Shown here one piece after another: positions 18,806 through 27,086 of a DNA stretch of 64,000 nucleotides. This DNA comes from Labilibaculum sp. (GTDB taxonomy: Bacteria > Bacteroidota > Bacteroidia > Bacteroidales > Marinifilaceae). A program made the translations under genes and the position numbers. Each line of letters opens with the position of its first letter. Position 1 is the first letter of the stretch. The notes under the pieces were generated by a model. It was given only the letters and a program-made list of their open reading frames with translations, was not told the origin of the DNA and ran no database searches. The stretch spans positions 3,162,001 to 3,226,000 of the forward strand of contig NZ_OY761461.1 in NCBI RefSeq assembly GCF_963664555.1. The letters run 5' to 3'.

Positions 18806-19609
18806 ATGAATATGAATGATCAAAAAATTTGCGTTATTGGTTGTGGTAATTTAGGTCGATCAATTGTTAAAGGACTTTTGAATAATGATACTTTTAACTC
18901 GGGTCATGTAACCGCAACAAGAAGAAATATTGATTTAATAGCCGATTTAGCCTCAGAGGGAGCCGCAATTACATCGGATAACTGTGAAGCTGTTAGAAAT
19001 TCCAATATTATTTTAGTTGCCGTAAAACCTTATAATGTTGGTAAAATAATAAAAGAAATTAAAGGTGAAATCACTGAAGGACATCATGTACTTGTTTCAC
19101 TGGCGACCGGCCTAACAACCGAAGAAATTTCAGAAATGCTGGATCATAAAATACCGGTTTTTAGAGCTATGCCAAATATTGCTGCCAATATATCTGAATC
19201 AACAACTTGTATTTGTGGCAAAAATGCTTCTCAGATAGAAACAAAAAACATTAAAGCCATTTTCGACTGTGTTGGAGAAAGCCTGATTATTAATGAAGAA
19301 TTAATGGAAGCGGCCACCATTTTAGGCGCTTGTGGAATTGCTTTTGTGTTCCGTTTTATTCGTGCAATGATTCAAGGTGGAATTCAAATTGGTTTTGATG
19401 CCAATACCGCCAAACAAATAGTATCTCAAACAGTGAAAGGTGCTGCCGAAATGCTCCAAATTAATAATGATCACCCCGAATCGGAAATTGACAAGGTTAC
19501 TACACCAAAAGGTTGTACAATTGTAGGGTTAAATGAGATGGAACATCAAGGTTTTTCGTCTGCATTAATCAAAGGAATTGTAACTTCATTTCAAAAAATT
19601 GAAAAATAA
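18806..19609 (+). CDS. proC: Pyrroline-5-carboxylate reductase
   Basis: A 267-residue enzyme catalysing the last step of proline synthesis, reduction of pyrroline-5-carboxylate with NAD(P)H in the cytoplasm. The N-terminal Rossmann motif is IGCGNLGRSIVKGLL, the middle has VAVKPYNV and FRAMPNIAA, and the C-terminal dimer/active-site region has the family pattern near KVTTPKGCTIVGLNEME (the usual form is TSPGGTT, so this copy is slightly divergent). Two closely spaced ATGs (18806 and 18812) are possible starts. It is monocistronic and ends in a strong hairpin. Confidence 0.92.
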   Translation: MNMNDQKICVIGCGNLGRSIVKGLLNNDTFNSGHVTATRRNIDLIADLASEGAAITSDNCEAVRNSNIILVAVKPYNVGKIIKEIKGEITEGHHVLVSLATGLTTEEISEMLDHKIPVFRAMPNIAANISESTTCICGKNASQIETKNIKAIFDCVGESLIINEELMEAATILGACGIAFVFRFIRAMIQGGIQIGFDANTAKQIVSQTVKGAAEMLQINNDHPESEIDKVTTPKGCTIVGLNEMEHQGFSSALIKGIVTSFQKIEK

Positions 19610-19620
19610 CAACATTAGTT

Positions 19621-19650
19621 CTCATTCTATTGCTTAAAAAATAGAATGAG
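19621..19650 (+). terminator. Convergent terminator after proC
   Basis: Perfect 11-bp stem CTCATTCTATT (19621-19631) with AATAGAATGAG (19640-19650), followed by ACTATCTTTTACTTT. It lies between proC and the convergent protease gene and can serve both. Confidence 0.65.
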
Positions 19651-19658
19651 ACTATCTT

Positions 19659-21746
19659 TTACTTTGTCAGCAGGAGTTTTCTTTTCAAATCAACACCATC
19701 AATATTCAAGTTTAAAATATAGACTCCTGAAGATAACCCCTTAAGATTAAAATTAACCATACTTTCGTAGCTGGAAACAACTCCTGAACGAATTTGAGCT
19801 CCTTTTAGATCAAATACTTTCCATGTAATTCGCAAATAGACTATCCGGCTTAAATCAACCGTAAAAGCACCACCGGATGGATTTGGATAAATCCTTAATA
19901 AATCATCATAAGTTGTTGTTATTTGTTTTGAGGTTGAATTCACGCCACACAAATTTTCAGTGCTAAGCTTTATTGTATATTTTCCAGTCCCGGCATAAGT
20001 GTGACTAGGGTTTTCTTCTTCAGAAACTGCTCCGTCACCAAAATTCCAATCGTAAGTTATTCCTTCAACCGAAGTGTTACTCATTTGAACTTTATTCCTT
20101 TCAACGGTATAATCAAAATTTGCCACCGGAACATCCATAGCCAAAACAGAACGCACAACACTATCGGCAACTCCATTCTTTCGCACAATTAATTTAACTC
20201 GCTTGAGACCCGGATTGCTATAATTCACAACATGAGGTCCTTTCTCTATTGAAGTCTGAGGAGTGGCTCCATCACCAAAATTCCAGTAAAACTCATCAGG
20301 TTCACCTAATGAAACATCCGTGAAAGTAACTTGAGATTCATAACAAATGCTATCCTTAGATACAGTAATAACTGCTCTTAATCCTTTGTATGGATCAACA
20401 CCATCAAGCGTTTCCACACCTAAACTCAATGGATCCAGCCAAAATTTCAATTGCTGATTCGCTTCGGAATAATTGGCCCAACTTTCTGAAAACTTTGCAA
20501 AGTAATCGTATACCGGATTGTCACAATTAGCCTCTCCTCCTGTTAAATCTCCAATCAAGCGATGGTTTTCATCAAATAATGGTGAGCCGGAAGATCCGCC
20601 TTCTGTAGTTCCTAAATCCCATTCTAAAACCAACCAATGTGTGTTTGGTTCGAATGTAAACTTTGTATCCGAATAAGAATCCGTTAATGGTGCATCATAA
20701 TCAGCAGATATTTTTTTCACATCTCCATTTGGGTGATGAATGCAGGTTGTATTTGTTGGCACTCTACCCGATCTGTCCCAACCAATATAATAGGGTGAAT
20801 AAGATGCCGGAGGCATCACAGACAACTCTAACAGCGTAAAATCCAACCTGCTTGTTGTAGCCAGCAAACTTGATCCAGAGATAGATTGCGATTTTGAACC
20901 AACAGAGGATTCACAATCTACAGCCTCATAATTAAAAACGAAAATGGCAACATCTGCATCTTCTTGATTATCGATCGCATGATGAGCTGTCAGTAAAAAA
21001 GGCCTTCCATCATAGCCGGTATTATTTATCAGGGCACCCGACGCAATGTAACCACTATACAAAATATGACAGACAGATCGTTTTTCAACCTGCCAGGCAT
21101 CTCCTTCCGCACAATTAATATTCACATTACATGTTCCTGATGTTTTTAACAAAGATTCCGCTCCTTGCAGCTGATTAAAAATATTTTTATAGTCATGCAG
21201 CACACTTCCAATTTCTAAATCTGCAATAAAATCAGGATGTAAAGGCTCTATATATTCTACAGTTATTTCATCTCCCTGCAAAGGTTCAACCGAAAACCTG
21301 CCCGATTCTTTATTGTTTTTTTCATTGTAGCCTCCAAGTATACGGTTCGATTGATTATTGTACACAAACATCTGACTGCCTGCCGGAATTCTGAATTTTG
21401 AAAAAATCAATCCTAAAGAATATGCTCCGGGCGATGAAACCGATATCCGCCAGACTCTTCTGCCATCATCTAAAACCTGCCATTTACCACTACTTAAGGA
21501 ATTATAACTTGTGGTGTATTTATAAGCATATTGAGCATACTTAAGGTAACTTTTACCTCCGACCTGTTCGTTCGCCTTGCTCATTTTTGTCATCTCAAAA
21601 CGAGGCAAATAAATCGTTGACAATTCTGACTTTAACTTCCCCGTTTTAAATAAAGGTTCACCACCATAAGAGATTTGAGCCTTTGTGGACAGCCAAAAAA
21701 GAGTTAAGCTAATAAGTAGCCCGGATCGGATTAATTTAGAGATCAT
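19659..21746 (-). CDS. Secreted lysyl-endopeptidase-like serine protease with PKD domains and T9SS sorting tail
   Basis: ATG 21746 is used (MISKLIRSGLLISLTLFWLS, signal peptide ending in KAQ); the frame extends upstream only to a TTG. The chymotrypsin-fold protease region (about 205-440) has LLTAHHAID (catalytic His), RLDFTLLEL (Asp) and GTTEGGSSGSPLF (Ser), close to lysyl endopeptidase/Achromobacter protease I-like enzymes. Two PKD domains follow (about 455-535 and 540-610, with FYWNFGDG and YDWNFGDG). The last about 75 residues (IYPNPSGGAFTVDLS to the C-terminal KRKLLLTK) form a type A Por sorting domain for type IX secretion. It is probably an exported or surface-bound protease; cleavage specificity is inferred. 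Confidence 0.88.
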   Translation of the reverse strand: MISKLIRSGLLISLTLFWLSTKAQISYGGEPLFKTGKLKSELSTIYLPRFEMTKMSKANEQVGGKSYLKYAQYAYKYTTSYNSLSSGKWQVLDDGRRVWRISVSSPGAYSLGLIFSKFRIPAGSQMFVYNNQSNRILGGYNEKNNKESGRFSVEPLQGDEITVEYIEPLHPDFIADLEIGSVLHDYKNIFNQLQGAESLLKTSGTCNVNINCAEGDAWQVEKRSVCHILYSGYIASGALINNTGYDGRPFLLTAHHAIDNQEDADVAIFVFNYEAVDCESSVGSKSQSISGSSLLATTSRLDFTLLELSVMPPASYSPYYIGWDRSGRVPTNTTCIHHPNGDVKKISADYDAPLTDSYSDTKFTFEPNTHWLVLEWDLGTTEGGSSGSPLFDENHRLIGDLTGGEANCDNPVYDYFAKFSESWANYSEANQQLKFWLDPLSLGVETLDGVDPYKGLRAVITVSKDSICYESQVTFTDVSLGEPDEFYWNFGDGATPQTSIEKGPHVVNYSNPGLKRVKLIVRKNGVADSVVRSVLAMDVPVANFDYTVERNKVQMSNTSVEGITYDWNFGDGAVSEEENPSHTYAGTGKYTIKLSTENLCGVNSTSKQITTTYDDLLRIYPNPSGGAFTVDLSRIVYLRITWKVFDLKGAQIRSGVVSSYESMVNFNLKGLSSGVYILNLNIDGVDLKRKLLLTK

Positions 21747-21999
21747 GCAGGTATATTTCAATCAATAATTATCAAAAATAGCAATTAAGAAAGGAATGTC
21801 AACCTATTACCGTAAAACAATTAGTATCCCCTACCAAAAGAAAAAAATTTACTTTAAGCTCATCAGATAATTTACTTATAAATGTAAAAAGTTAATATCC
21901 GAAAATCTAATTCCATCAACGAACATGAACATTTAACAAACTCATTTTTAAAAGAGTATTTATATTAAACAAGTTCTTTTAAATCCTAATTATTTTATA

Positions 22000-22007
22000 T
22001 AAATTTG
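22000..22007 (+). promoter_or_regulatory. -7 element (TAAATTTG) for the response regulator
   Basis: TAAATTTG is an exact TAnnTTTG match 41 bases before the ATG at 22049. No clear TTG at -33 is visible. Confidence 0.4.
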
Positions 22008-22048
22008 AATTAAGTAAAAAACCAATTTAGAACACCAAATCATACCCC

Positions 22049-22429
22049 ATGAATTTAACCGAACGTAATTGGTCCTCAAAAACCATTCTTATCGCAGAAG
22101 ATGTAGAATCTAATTTTCTATTTTTGGAAGAGGTAATCCGAAAAACAGGGGCTGAAGTTCTTTGGGCAAAAAATGGGGCCGATGCCATTGAAATGTTTAG
22201 CAACAATAAGGTTGACTTAATATTAATGGACATTCAAATGCCCCTCATGAACGGTTTTGAGGCTACCAAAATCATCAAGAAACAAGATCCAAAGATTCCA
22301 ATAATTTCACAAACAGCATATGCAATGTCCGAAGACCGGGTTAAGAGTTTGAATGCCGGTTGTGATGATTATATTGCCAAACCAATACCAAGTCAAAAAT
22401 TATTAGATTTACTTTCTGTTTACATTTAA
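22049..22429 (+). CDS. Single-domain response regulator (CheY-like receiver)
   Basis: A 126-residue stand-alone receiver domain. ILIAEDVESN carries the acidic Mg-binding pair, LILMDIQMPLMNG the phospho-accepting Asp near residue 61, and YIAKPI the conserved Lys near 111. There is no output domain, so it works as a phosphorelay partner or by protein contact, as receivers cut from hybrid sensor kinases often do. It is convergent with the hydrogenase-phosphatase operon, with only 16 bases between stops. No kinase is in the window, so its partner is unknown; a link to the neighbouring phosphatases is speculative. Confidence 0.9.
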   Translation: MNLTERNWSSKTILIAEDVESNFLFLEEVIRKTGAEVLWAKNGADAIEMFSNNKVDLILMDIQMPLMNGFEATKIIKKQDPKIPIISQTAYAMSEDRVKSLNAGCDDYIAKPIPSQKLLDLLSVYI

Positions 22430-22445
22430 TCAGAATACACCAAAT

Positions 22446-23630
22446 CTAAATGAAGGTTAGATTAACATCTTTTAAAAATTTATCCTCAAGAAGACTTACT
22501 ATTTTTTTCACAACAGTTCTTCGGATCTCCAATTCAATAGGTAAGCTTGGGTCTTGGTGAGCAAAATTAATTCTTGTTCCGGAAATAATAGAGATTTTAT
22601 CACTCTGCAAGAGATAGTGAACGATCTGATCTGCAGGTCCATCTCCCAGATCGTAATCACTGTTGTAATCCCCTAAAATCCGGGCAACTTTTCCAATTGT
22701 AAGAATGCCTTCGGTTACCAAGTTTATGCTTTCCATATAAGACGCCGGCGGTAATTCAGGGTCAGTAATTTTCATTCCGGCGGCAAATTTCAAGTTTAAT
22801 TCACGACCCAAAATTTCGGCCGTTGTTCCGCCGCAAATAATTTTTTTCCCTTTAAAGTGATAAACTCTCATGGCCAACTCAGCATCCTTATCCTTTTCGT
22901 AAGGAGGACCTGTACAAATTAAAAGTTTACGCGGTTCCCGATAGTAAATTACACCAGCACTTGTATCGTCCTTTAGCTCATCCTGATCGTTCCTGGCTGC
23001 TTTTTTCACCAATTGCAAACCTAAATTTCGGGCCGATATGTAAGGAGTCGATTTTACAATATTAGTAACAAATTTTAAAGCACTTTCATGTCCCCATCCG
23101 AAAGGCAATTCCCTGCTTCCCATTCCCGACTGCATAATTCCATCGGACCAAAACAGGATACGGTCTTCTTTCCGGGCATTAAATTCACAAGTTCTAAGTT
23201 CTTTGCCCTGATTTTCTTCACTGTCAAGCAGAATTGTTCTCCATCCCGGATCGAAAACCTCCGAACCACGCATTACCACACACAAAGGATTATCGAACTC
23301 AATGATACGTGTTGTTCCATCAAATTCAATATCTATGATCGTGAAGGTTGAATAGCTTACTTTACGAACACTGCATACTGGAAGCGTGTTCATAATAATT
23401 TCGGCAATGGTTTTTACATCCTTATGCTCTGCTGTAAAATTCATTGCCATAGATGCAGTTAAAGTTGCCAGAACATTGGCTTTTACACCACTTCCCATGC
23501 CATCACTTAACACGGCAATTGTTCTGTTTTCCTCTTTAATTCTCTTGGAAAGAAATACATCACCGCAAATCATTTCACCATGATGAAAGAGTTGCTGACA
23601 GTCTATATCTATATGAAATTTATCGTCCAT
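22446..23630 (-). CDS. SpoIIE/PP2C-type phosphatase paired with sensory hydrogenase 2
   Basis: A 394-residue soluble protein whose N-terminal about 230 residues are a SpoIIE-type PP2C phosphatase (VLSDGMGSGVKANVLATLTA, FWSDGIMQSGMG and a DDTSAG metal site). A C-terminal about 160-residue extension begins LLICTGPPYEKDKDAELA and contains ICGGTTAEILGREL and HQDPSLPIELEIRRTVVKK. Its ATG overlaps the stop of the upstream hydrogenase-like gene (TAATG), implying coupled translation. In this family such phosphatases accompany group C sensory [FeFe] hydrogenases. The likely role is dephosphorylation of a signalling partner in response to redox or H2; the target is unknown. It is clearly paralogous to the gene at 25893. 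Confidence 0.85.
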   Translation of the reverse strand: MDDKFHIDIDCQQLFHHGEMICGDVFLSKRIKEENRTIAVLSDGMGSGVKANVLATLTASMAMNFTAEHKDVKTIAEIIMNTLPVCSVRKVSYSTFTIIDIEFDGTTRIIEFDNPLCVVMRGSEVFDPGWRTILLDSEENQGKELRTCEFNARKEDRILFWSDGIMQSGMGSRELPFGWGHESALKFVTNIVKSTPYISARNLGLQLVKKAARNDQDELKDDTSAGVIYYREPRKLLICTGPPYEKDKDAELAMRVYHFKGKKIICGGTTAEILGRELNLKFAAGMKITDPELPPASYMESINLVTEGILTIGKVARILGDYNSDYDLGDGPADQIVHYLLQSDKISIISGTRINFAHQDPSLPIELEIRRTVVKKIVSLLEDKFLKDVNLTFI

Positions 23631-25483
23631 TATTCGCCTTTCCCTTCTTCCCCCGAAGCATGGGACTTAATGATCGAACTTAGTAATTTTTCCGTTTTGG
23701 AAGCACTCTCACCTAATAAAAAGGCAATTTGCTGCACTGTTTGAAGATTCTCTTTAATAACCGCTCTAGCTCTGCCAATAACCTCTTCCCTCCTTACTTC
23801 AGGAGCATATAAATCGCGAATAATACCACCAACAATCTTATTCTTTTTAATGGTAAAAACCGAAACATTAAACAACCTGTTTCCAAAATGCACATCCTTG
23901 TTTAAAATATCCTCCCCGTTTAAAATTACTGTAGAAAAAAATTTATGAAAACTGATCAATTTTGTTAAGTCAGCATCAACTAATCCGGGAATAATTTCAT
24001 TTAGCATTCTAGTCTCTTCACCCAATAAATCAACGAAAGTTTTATTCGACTCAATCACTTTCAACCTCTCGTCGACAATTACAACACCCGATGGAAGTTT
24101 CTGCAGCATGGCAGACACCGTTTCTGAAGCCTCCTGTGCAATAATTCTTTCTTCGTTTGCAATTCTTTCCGATTCCTTTAAAGCGGCTTCGGTTTTTGTT
24201 AATTTTGAATTAATATTTCCCAGCCGCTTTATGTAACTGTTCATATTTTTAATTGTAAAAGAAGAACACATTTCGTAATTGGCCAGACCTTGACATTTTG
24301 CGATGGCAAATTCCCTGCAAGATTCATAACCGCAAGAACCGCAACCTAACTGATCTTCAATTTTGCCTTTTCCCATCTCCACCAAAACATCCATTATTTC
24401 TTCTTCAGAAGGAACAGGCAGTTCTATGCCATTTGATTTAAATCCTCTGCTCAAATCAAGATCACTGTATTCATTAATTTCATGCTGCCATTCTACCTCA
24501 TCAAAAGTTTTTAGCCTTTTGCGCACATAACGAATTACTTTCGAACGCCGTGAAAATTTACGCCCTCCCGGCGAAGTTCCAGGTCCCATGATACAACCTT
24601 CGCAATAAAATAAATCAAGATGCTGATAAAGGTCGTGCTGAGTTTTAAACTCATTGATCGACCGAAGAAAATTATTTCTTCCCTCGGTACTAATAATCCC
24701 ACCATTTAGCATGGATATATCAATATCCGCAGCCTGAAACAGACCGTGACTAATTGGAAATAAGCCTCCCAATCGAGCGAATGGAGGATCAAACTCAGAG
24801 AATTCAACAGAGTTTTCCGAAACTCCGTACTCGGTAAACAGCTTTCTTAATTCGGCAAAACTTAAAACTGCATGAACACTTCCGTCAGTTCCATTAAATG
24901 CTTTAACATCATCTTTACTGGCAACACAAGGCGATAAAGAAACAATCTTAACATTTTTGCCATACTTTTTTCGGACCACTTTTGCCATGGCAATACCTGG
25001 CGGTACAATTGGTGCCAAATTATCAACTAATCCGGGATGAAAATTCTCAATATTATTTACCAGAGCCGGGCATTTTGTTGAGATATAATACTTCCCATGA
25101 AAATTCTTGAACAATTCCTTGTAGCGGTAGGCCACCAAATCTGCACCAAAGGCGGCTTCAACAACATAATCAAAACCCAGGGCTCTAATCATACCAACAA
25201 AATTCCGAAAATCCAGAATATCATCAAACTCTCCGGAAATACTTGGATCACAAATGGCAACGACAGGCTCGGTATCTGCTAATAATTGCTTAACCAAATC
25301 TTCCGAACTTCTATATTCTATAGCATTTTGGGCACAAACGGTAACACAATTTCCACAACCAATACATCTGCTTTTAATAATGTTTGCAAAATCATTCTTT
25401 ATTTTGATTGCTTTGGCCGGACAAACCCGAATACATGTATAACTGAGATTACACTTATTCTTATTGGTTACAATTAATGGCAT
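23630..25483 (-). CDS. hydS: Sensory [FeFe]-hydrogenase-like protein 2 with FeS and PAS domains (diverged H-cluster motifs)
   Basis: A 617-residue protein; ATG 25483 is chosen because the longer frame starts at a GTG and MPLIVTNKNKC fits relatives. Parts: a ferredoxin-like domain with two Fe-S motifs (about 8-55; the first reads CNLSYTCIRVC with Ser in place of the second Cys), a hydrogenase large-subunit-like domain (about 70-350), a CGSCGYESC four-cysteine domain (near 384), a coiled coil, and a PAS domain (about 455-560). H-cluster motifs are altered: STKCPAL, LSPCVASKDD and FYCEGCIMGPG, the last with CxxC instead of CxxxC. It probably senses redox state or H2 rather than turning over H2, and may not hold a full diiron site. 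It is translationally coupled to a phosphatase. Confidence 0.82.
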   Translation of the reverse strand: MPLIVTNKNKCNLSYTCIRVCPAKAIKIKNDFANIIKSRCIGCGNCVTVCAQNAIEYRSSEDLVKQLLADTEPVVAICDPSISGEFDDILDFRNFVGMIRALGFDYVVEAAFGADLVAYRYKELFKNFHGKYYISTKCPALVNNIENFHPGLVDNLAPIVPPGIAMAKVVRKKYGKNVKIVSLSPCVASKDDVKAFNGTDGSVHAVLSFAELRKLFTEYGVSENSVEFSEFDPPFARLGGLFPISHGLFQAADIDISMLNGGIISTEGRNNFLRSINEFKTQHDLYQHLDLFYCEGCIMGPGTSPGGRKFSRRSKVIRYVRKRLKTFDEVEWQHEINEYSDLDLSRGFKSNGIELPVPSEEEIMDVLVEMGKGKIEDQLGCGSCGYESCREFAIAKCQGLANYEMCSSFTIKNMNSYIKRLGNINSKLTKTEAALKESERIANEERIIAQEASETVSAMLQKLPSGVVIVDERLKVIESNKTFVDLLGEETRMLNEIIPGLVDADLTKLISFHKFFSTVILNGEDILNKDVHFGNRLFNVSVFTIKKNKIVGGIIRDLYAPEVRREEVIGRARAVIKENLQTVQQIAFLLGESASKTEKLLSSIIKSHASGEEGKGE

Positions 25484-25514
25484 AATGAGTTTTTTAAGAT
25501 TGAAAGACACTTAA

Positions 25515-25766
25515 TTAAACAAGCCCAAAAACGTCGTTTAATATTTCAACTACACTATCCGGATCGACTTCTTCGTACAGTTCATCTCCAATTTTTAAAA
25601 TAGGTCCTTTGGCACAATTCCCTGTACACAATTCACCATGAAAAAACACCTTGTCTTTCAATTTATTTTCTTCCAAAAAGGTATTAATCGCTTTTAAAGC
25701 TTTCCCGTTACCTCTTGAGAAACAGGAGCTTCCCAAACAAATGGTAATTTCGATTTTTTCGGCCAT
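25515..25766 (-). CDS. Thioredoxin-like [2Fe-2S] ferredoxin (NuoE-like)
   Basis: An 83-residue protein with the four-cysteine pattern CLGSSC (Cx4C) and CTGNC (Cx3C), the [2Fe-2S] ligand set of the NuoE/HydC thioredoxin-like ferredoxins. It lies between the two hydrogenase-phosphatase pairs, 31 bases before the second hydrogenase start. It probably passes electrons to or from the sensory hydrogenase-like proteins. Such a small ferredoxin is commonly found with group C hydrogenases; the electron partner is inferred. Confidence 0.88.
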   Translation of the reverse strand: MAEKIEITICLGSSCFSRGNGKALKAINTFLEENKLKDKVFFHGELCTGNCAKGPILKIGDELYEEVDPDSVVEILNDVFGLV

Positions 25767-25892
25767 TTAGTAATTGTCTTTATGATCTGTTTCATGAGGA
25801 TTGTTATTTTCTTCCAATTCACCAACAAGACTACCCACCAAATGGAAATTCAATCAACAATACCCCATGTTTAATATGAGTAATATTTCATT
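25767..25892 (-). other. 126-bp gap within the operon with an ATG-less coding-like frame
   Basis: On the minus strand a frame of about 28 codons with no ATG ends with a TAA that overlaps the ferredoxin start (TAAATG). Its residues (LVGSLVGELEENN near the middle) look plausibly coding. It could be a decayed 3' end of a lost gene or chance. Confidence 0.2.
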
Positions 25893-27077
25893 TTAAATAT
25901 AACTAAGATCTACTTCTTTTAAAAACTTTTCCTCCAGTAGTGCAACAATATTCTTTACAACGGTTCTGCGTATCTCTAATTCCATTGGTAAATTAGGATC
26001 CTGATGCGCTACATTTATCTTTGTTCCGTTAATAATAAAAATCTTATCGCTTTCCAATAAAACCCGAACCAGCTGATCTGCCGGCCCGTGTTGCAATGAA
26101 AAATTTTGCTTGTGATTTTTAAGTAAGCGATACACTTTACCCAAAGTTAAAATCCCTTCGGTCACCAAATCGATACCATTAATATGGGATATTGGTGGCA
26201 ATTCTGAATCAGTAATTGTTAATTCGACCTCAATTGGAGCCTGAATTTCACGAGAGATAATACCGGCTGTTGTGCCCCCGCAAACTACTTTCTTACCCAC
26301 AAATTCCACAACCTGTTTGGCTAACTGTGCGTCCTTCGATTTTTCATAGGGAGGTCCCGTACATATTAATAAATTTCTTGGCTCCCGAAAATAGAGTACC
26401 CCACATGAAGTATCGTCCTTGGGCTTGTTTCCGTAATTTGCACACGCTCTGTCAACAACCGCAGCACCCAATTGCCGGGCAGATAAAAATGGCTGTCTGC
26501 GTACCAAACCTTTTACATAGGCATCCAGATTATCGAAGCCCCAGCCAAATGGCCATCGGGTACTTCCCATTCCCGAATTGGTAACTCCATCGGAGCAGAA
26601 TACAATCCGGTCTTCTTTCTGAGCCATAAACCGATACGAATACAGTACCTTTCCTTGATTATGATCCCCGGAAAGACGCAACTCTTCACAATCGGGTGTG
26701 AAGCTTTCCAATCCACGCAAAATTAAACACTCCGGACTATCATAACGAATAATCCGGGTCTCCCCATCGCATTCAATTTCAACAATGGTAAAAGTAGAAT
26801 AACTTGCTTTTCGTTTGCTGCAAACAGGAAGTGTTTTCATGATTACTTCGGCCGCTTTACGAATATCTTTATTCACTTTCATGTAGTTGAGAATCATCGA
26901 TGCGGTAAGTGTACCCAGCACATTTGCTTTCACACCACTTCCCAATCCATCGGATAATACCAGAATCGTTCTTCCCTCCTCTTTTATTTTCCGCGACATA
27001 AATACATCCCCGCAAATGGACTGACCGGCATAATTTTTTTGCCGGCACTCTACTTCAATATAAAAATTGGATGACAT
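25893..27077 (-). CDS. SpoIIE/PP2C-type phosphatase paired with sensory hydrogenase 1
   Basis: A 394-residue paralogue of the gene at 22446, identical in length. The phosphatase motifs VLSDGLGSGVKANVLGTLTA, FCSDGVTNSGMG and DDTSCG are intact, and the C-terminal extension (LLICTGPPYEKSKDAQLA, VCGGTTAGIISREI) is conserved; in the last 37 residues 28 match the other copy by eye. It begins 9 bases after the stop of the hydrogenase-like gene at 27087. The retained metal-site acids in both copies argue that both are active. The target, possibly an anti-sigma-antagonist-type phosphoprotein, is not in the window. Confidence 0.85.
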   Translation of the reverse strand: MSSNFYIEVECRQKNYAGQSICGDVFMSRKIKEEGRTILVLSDGLGSGVKANVLGTLTASMILNYMKVNKDIRKAAEVIMKTLPVCSKRKASYSTFTIVEIECDGETRIIRYDSPECLILRGLESFTPDCEELRLSGDHNQGKVLYSYRFMAQKEDRIVFCSDGVTNSGMGSTRWPFGWGFDNLDAYVKGLVRRQPFLSARQLGAAVVDRACANYGNKPKDDTSCGVLYFREPRNLLICTGPPYEKSKDAQLAKQVVEFVGKKVVCGGTTAGIISREIQAPIEVELTITDSELPPISHINGIDLVTEGILTLGKVYRLLKNHKQNFSLQHGPADQLVRVLLESDKIFIINGTKINVAHQDPNLPMELEIRRTVVKNIVALLEEKFLKEVDLSYI

Positions 27078-27086
27078 ACGCTACTG

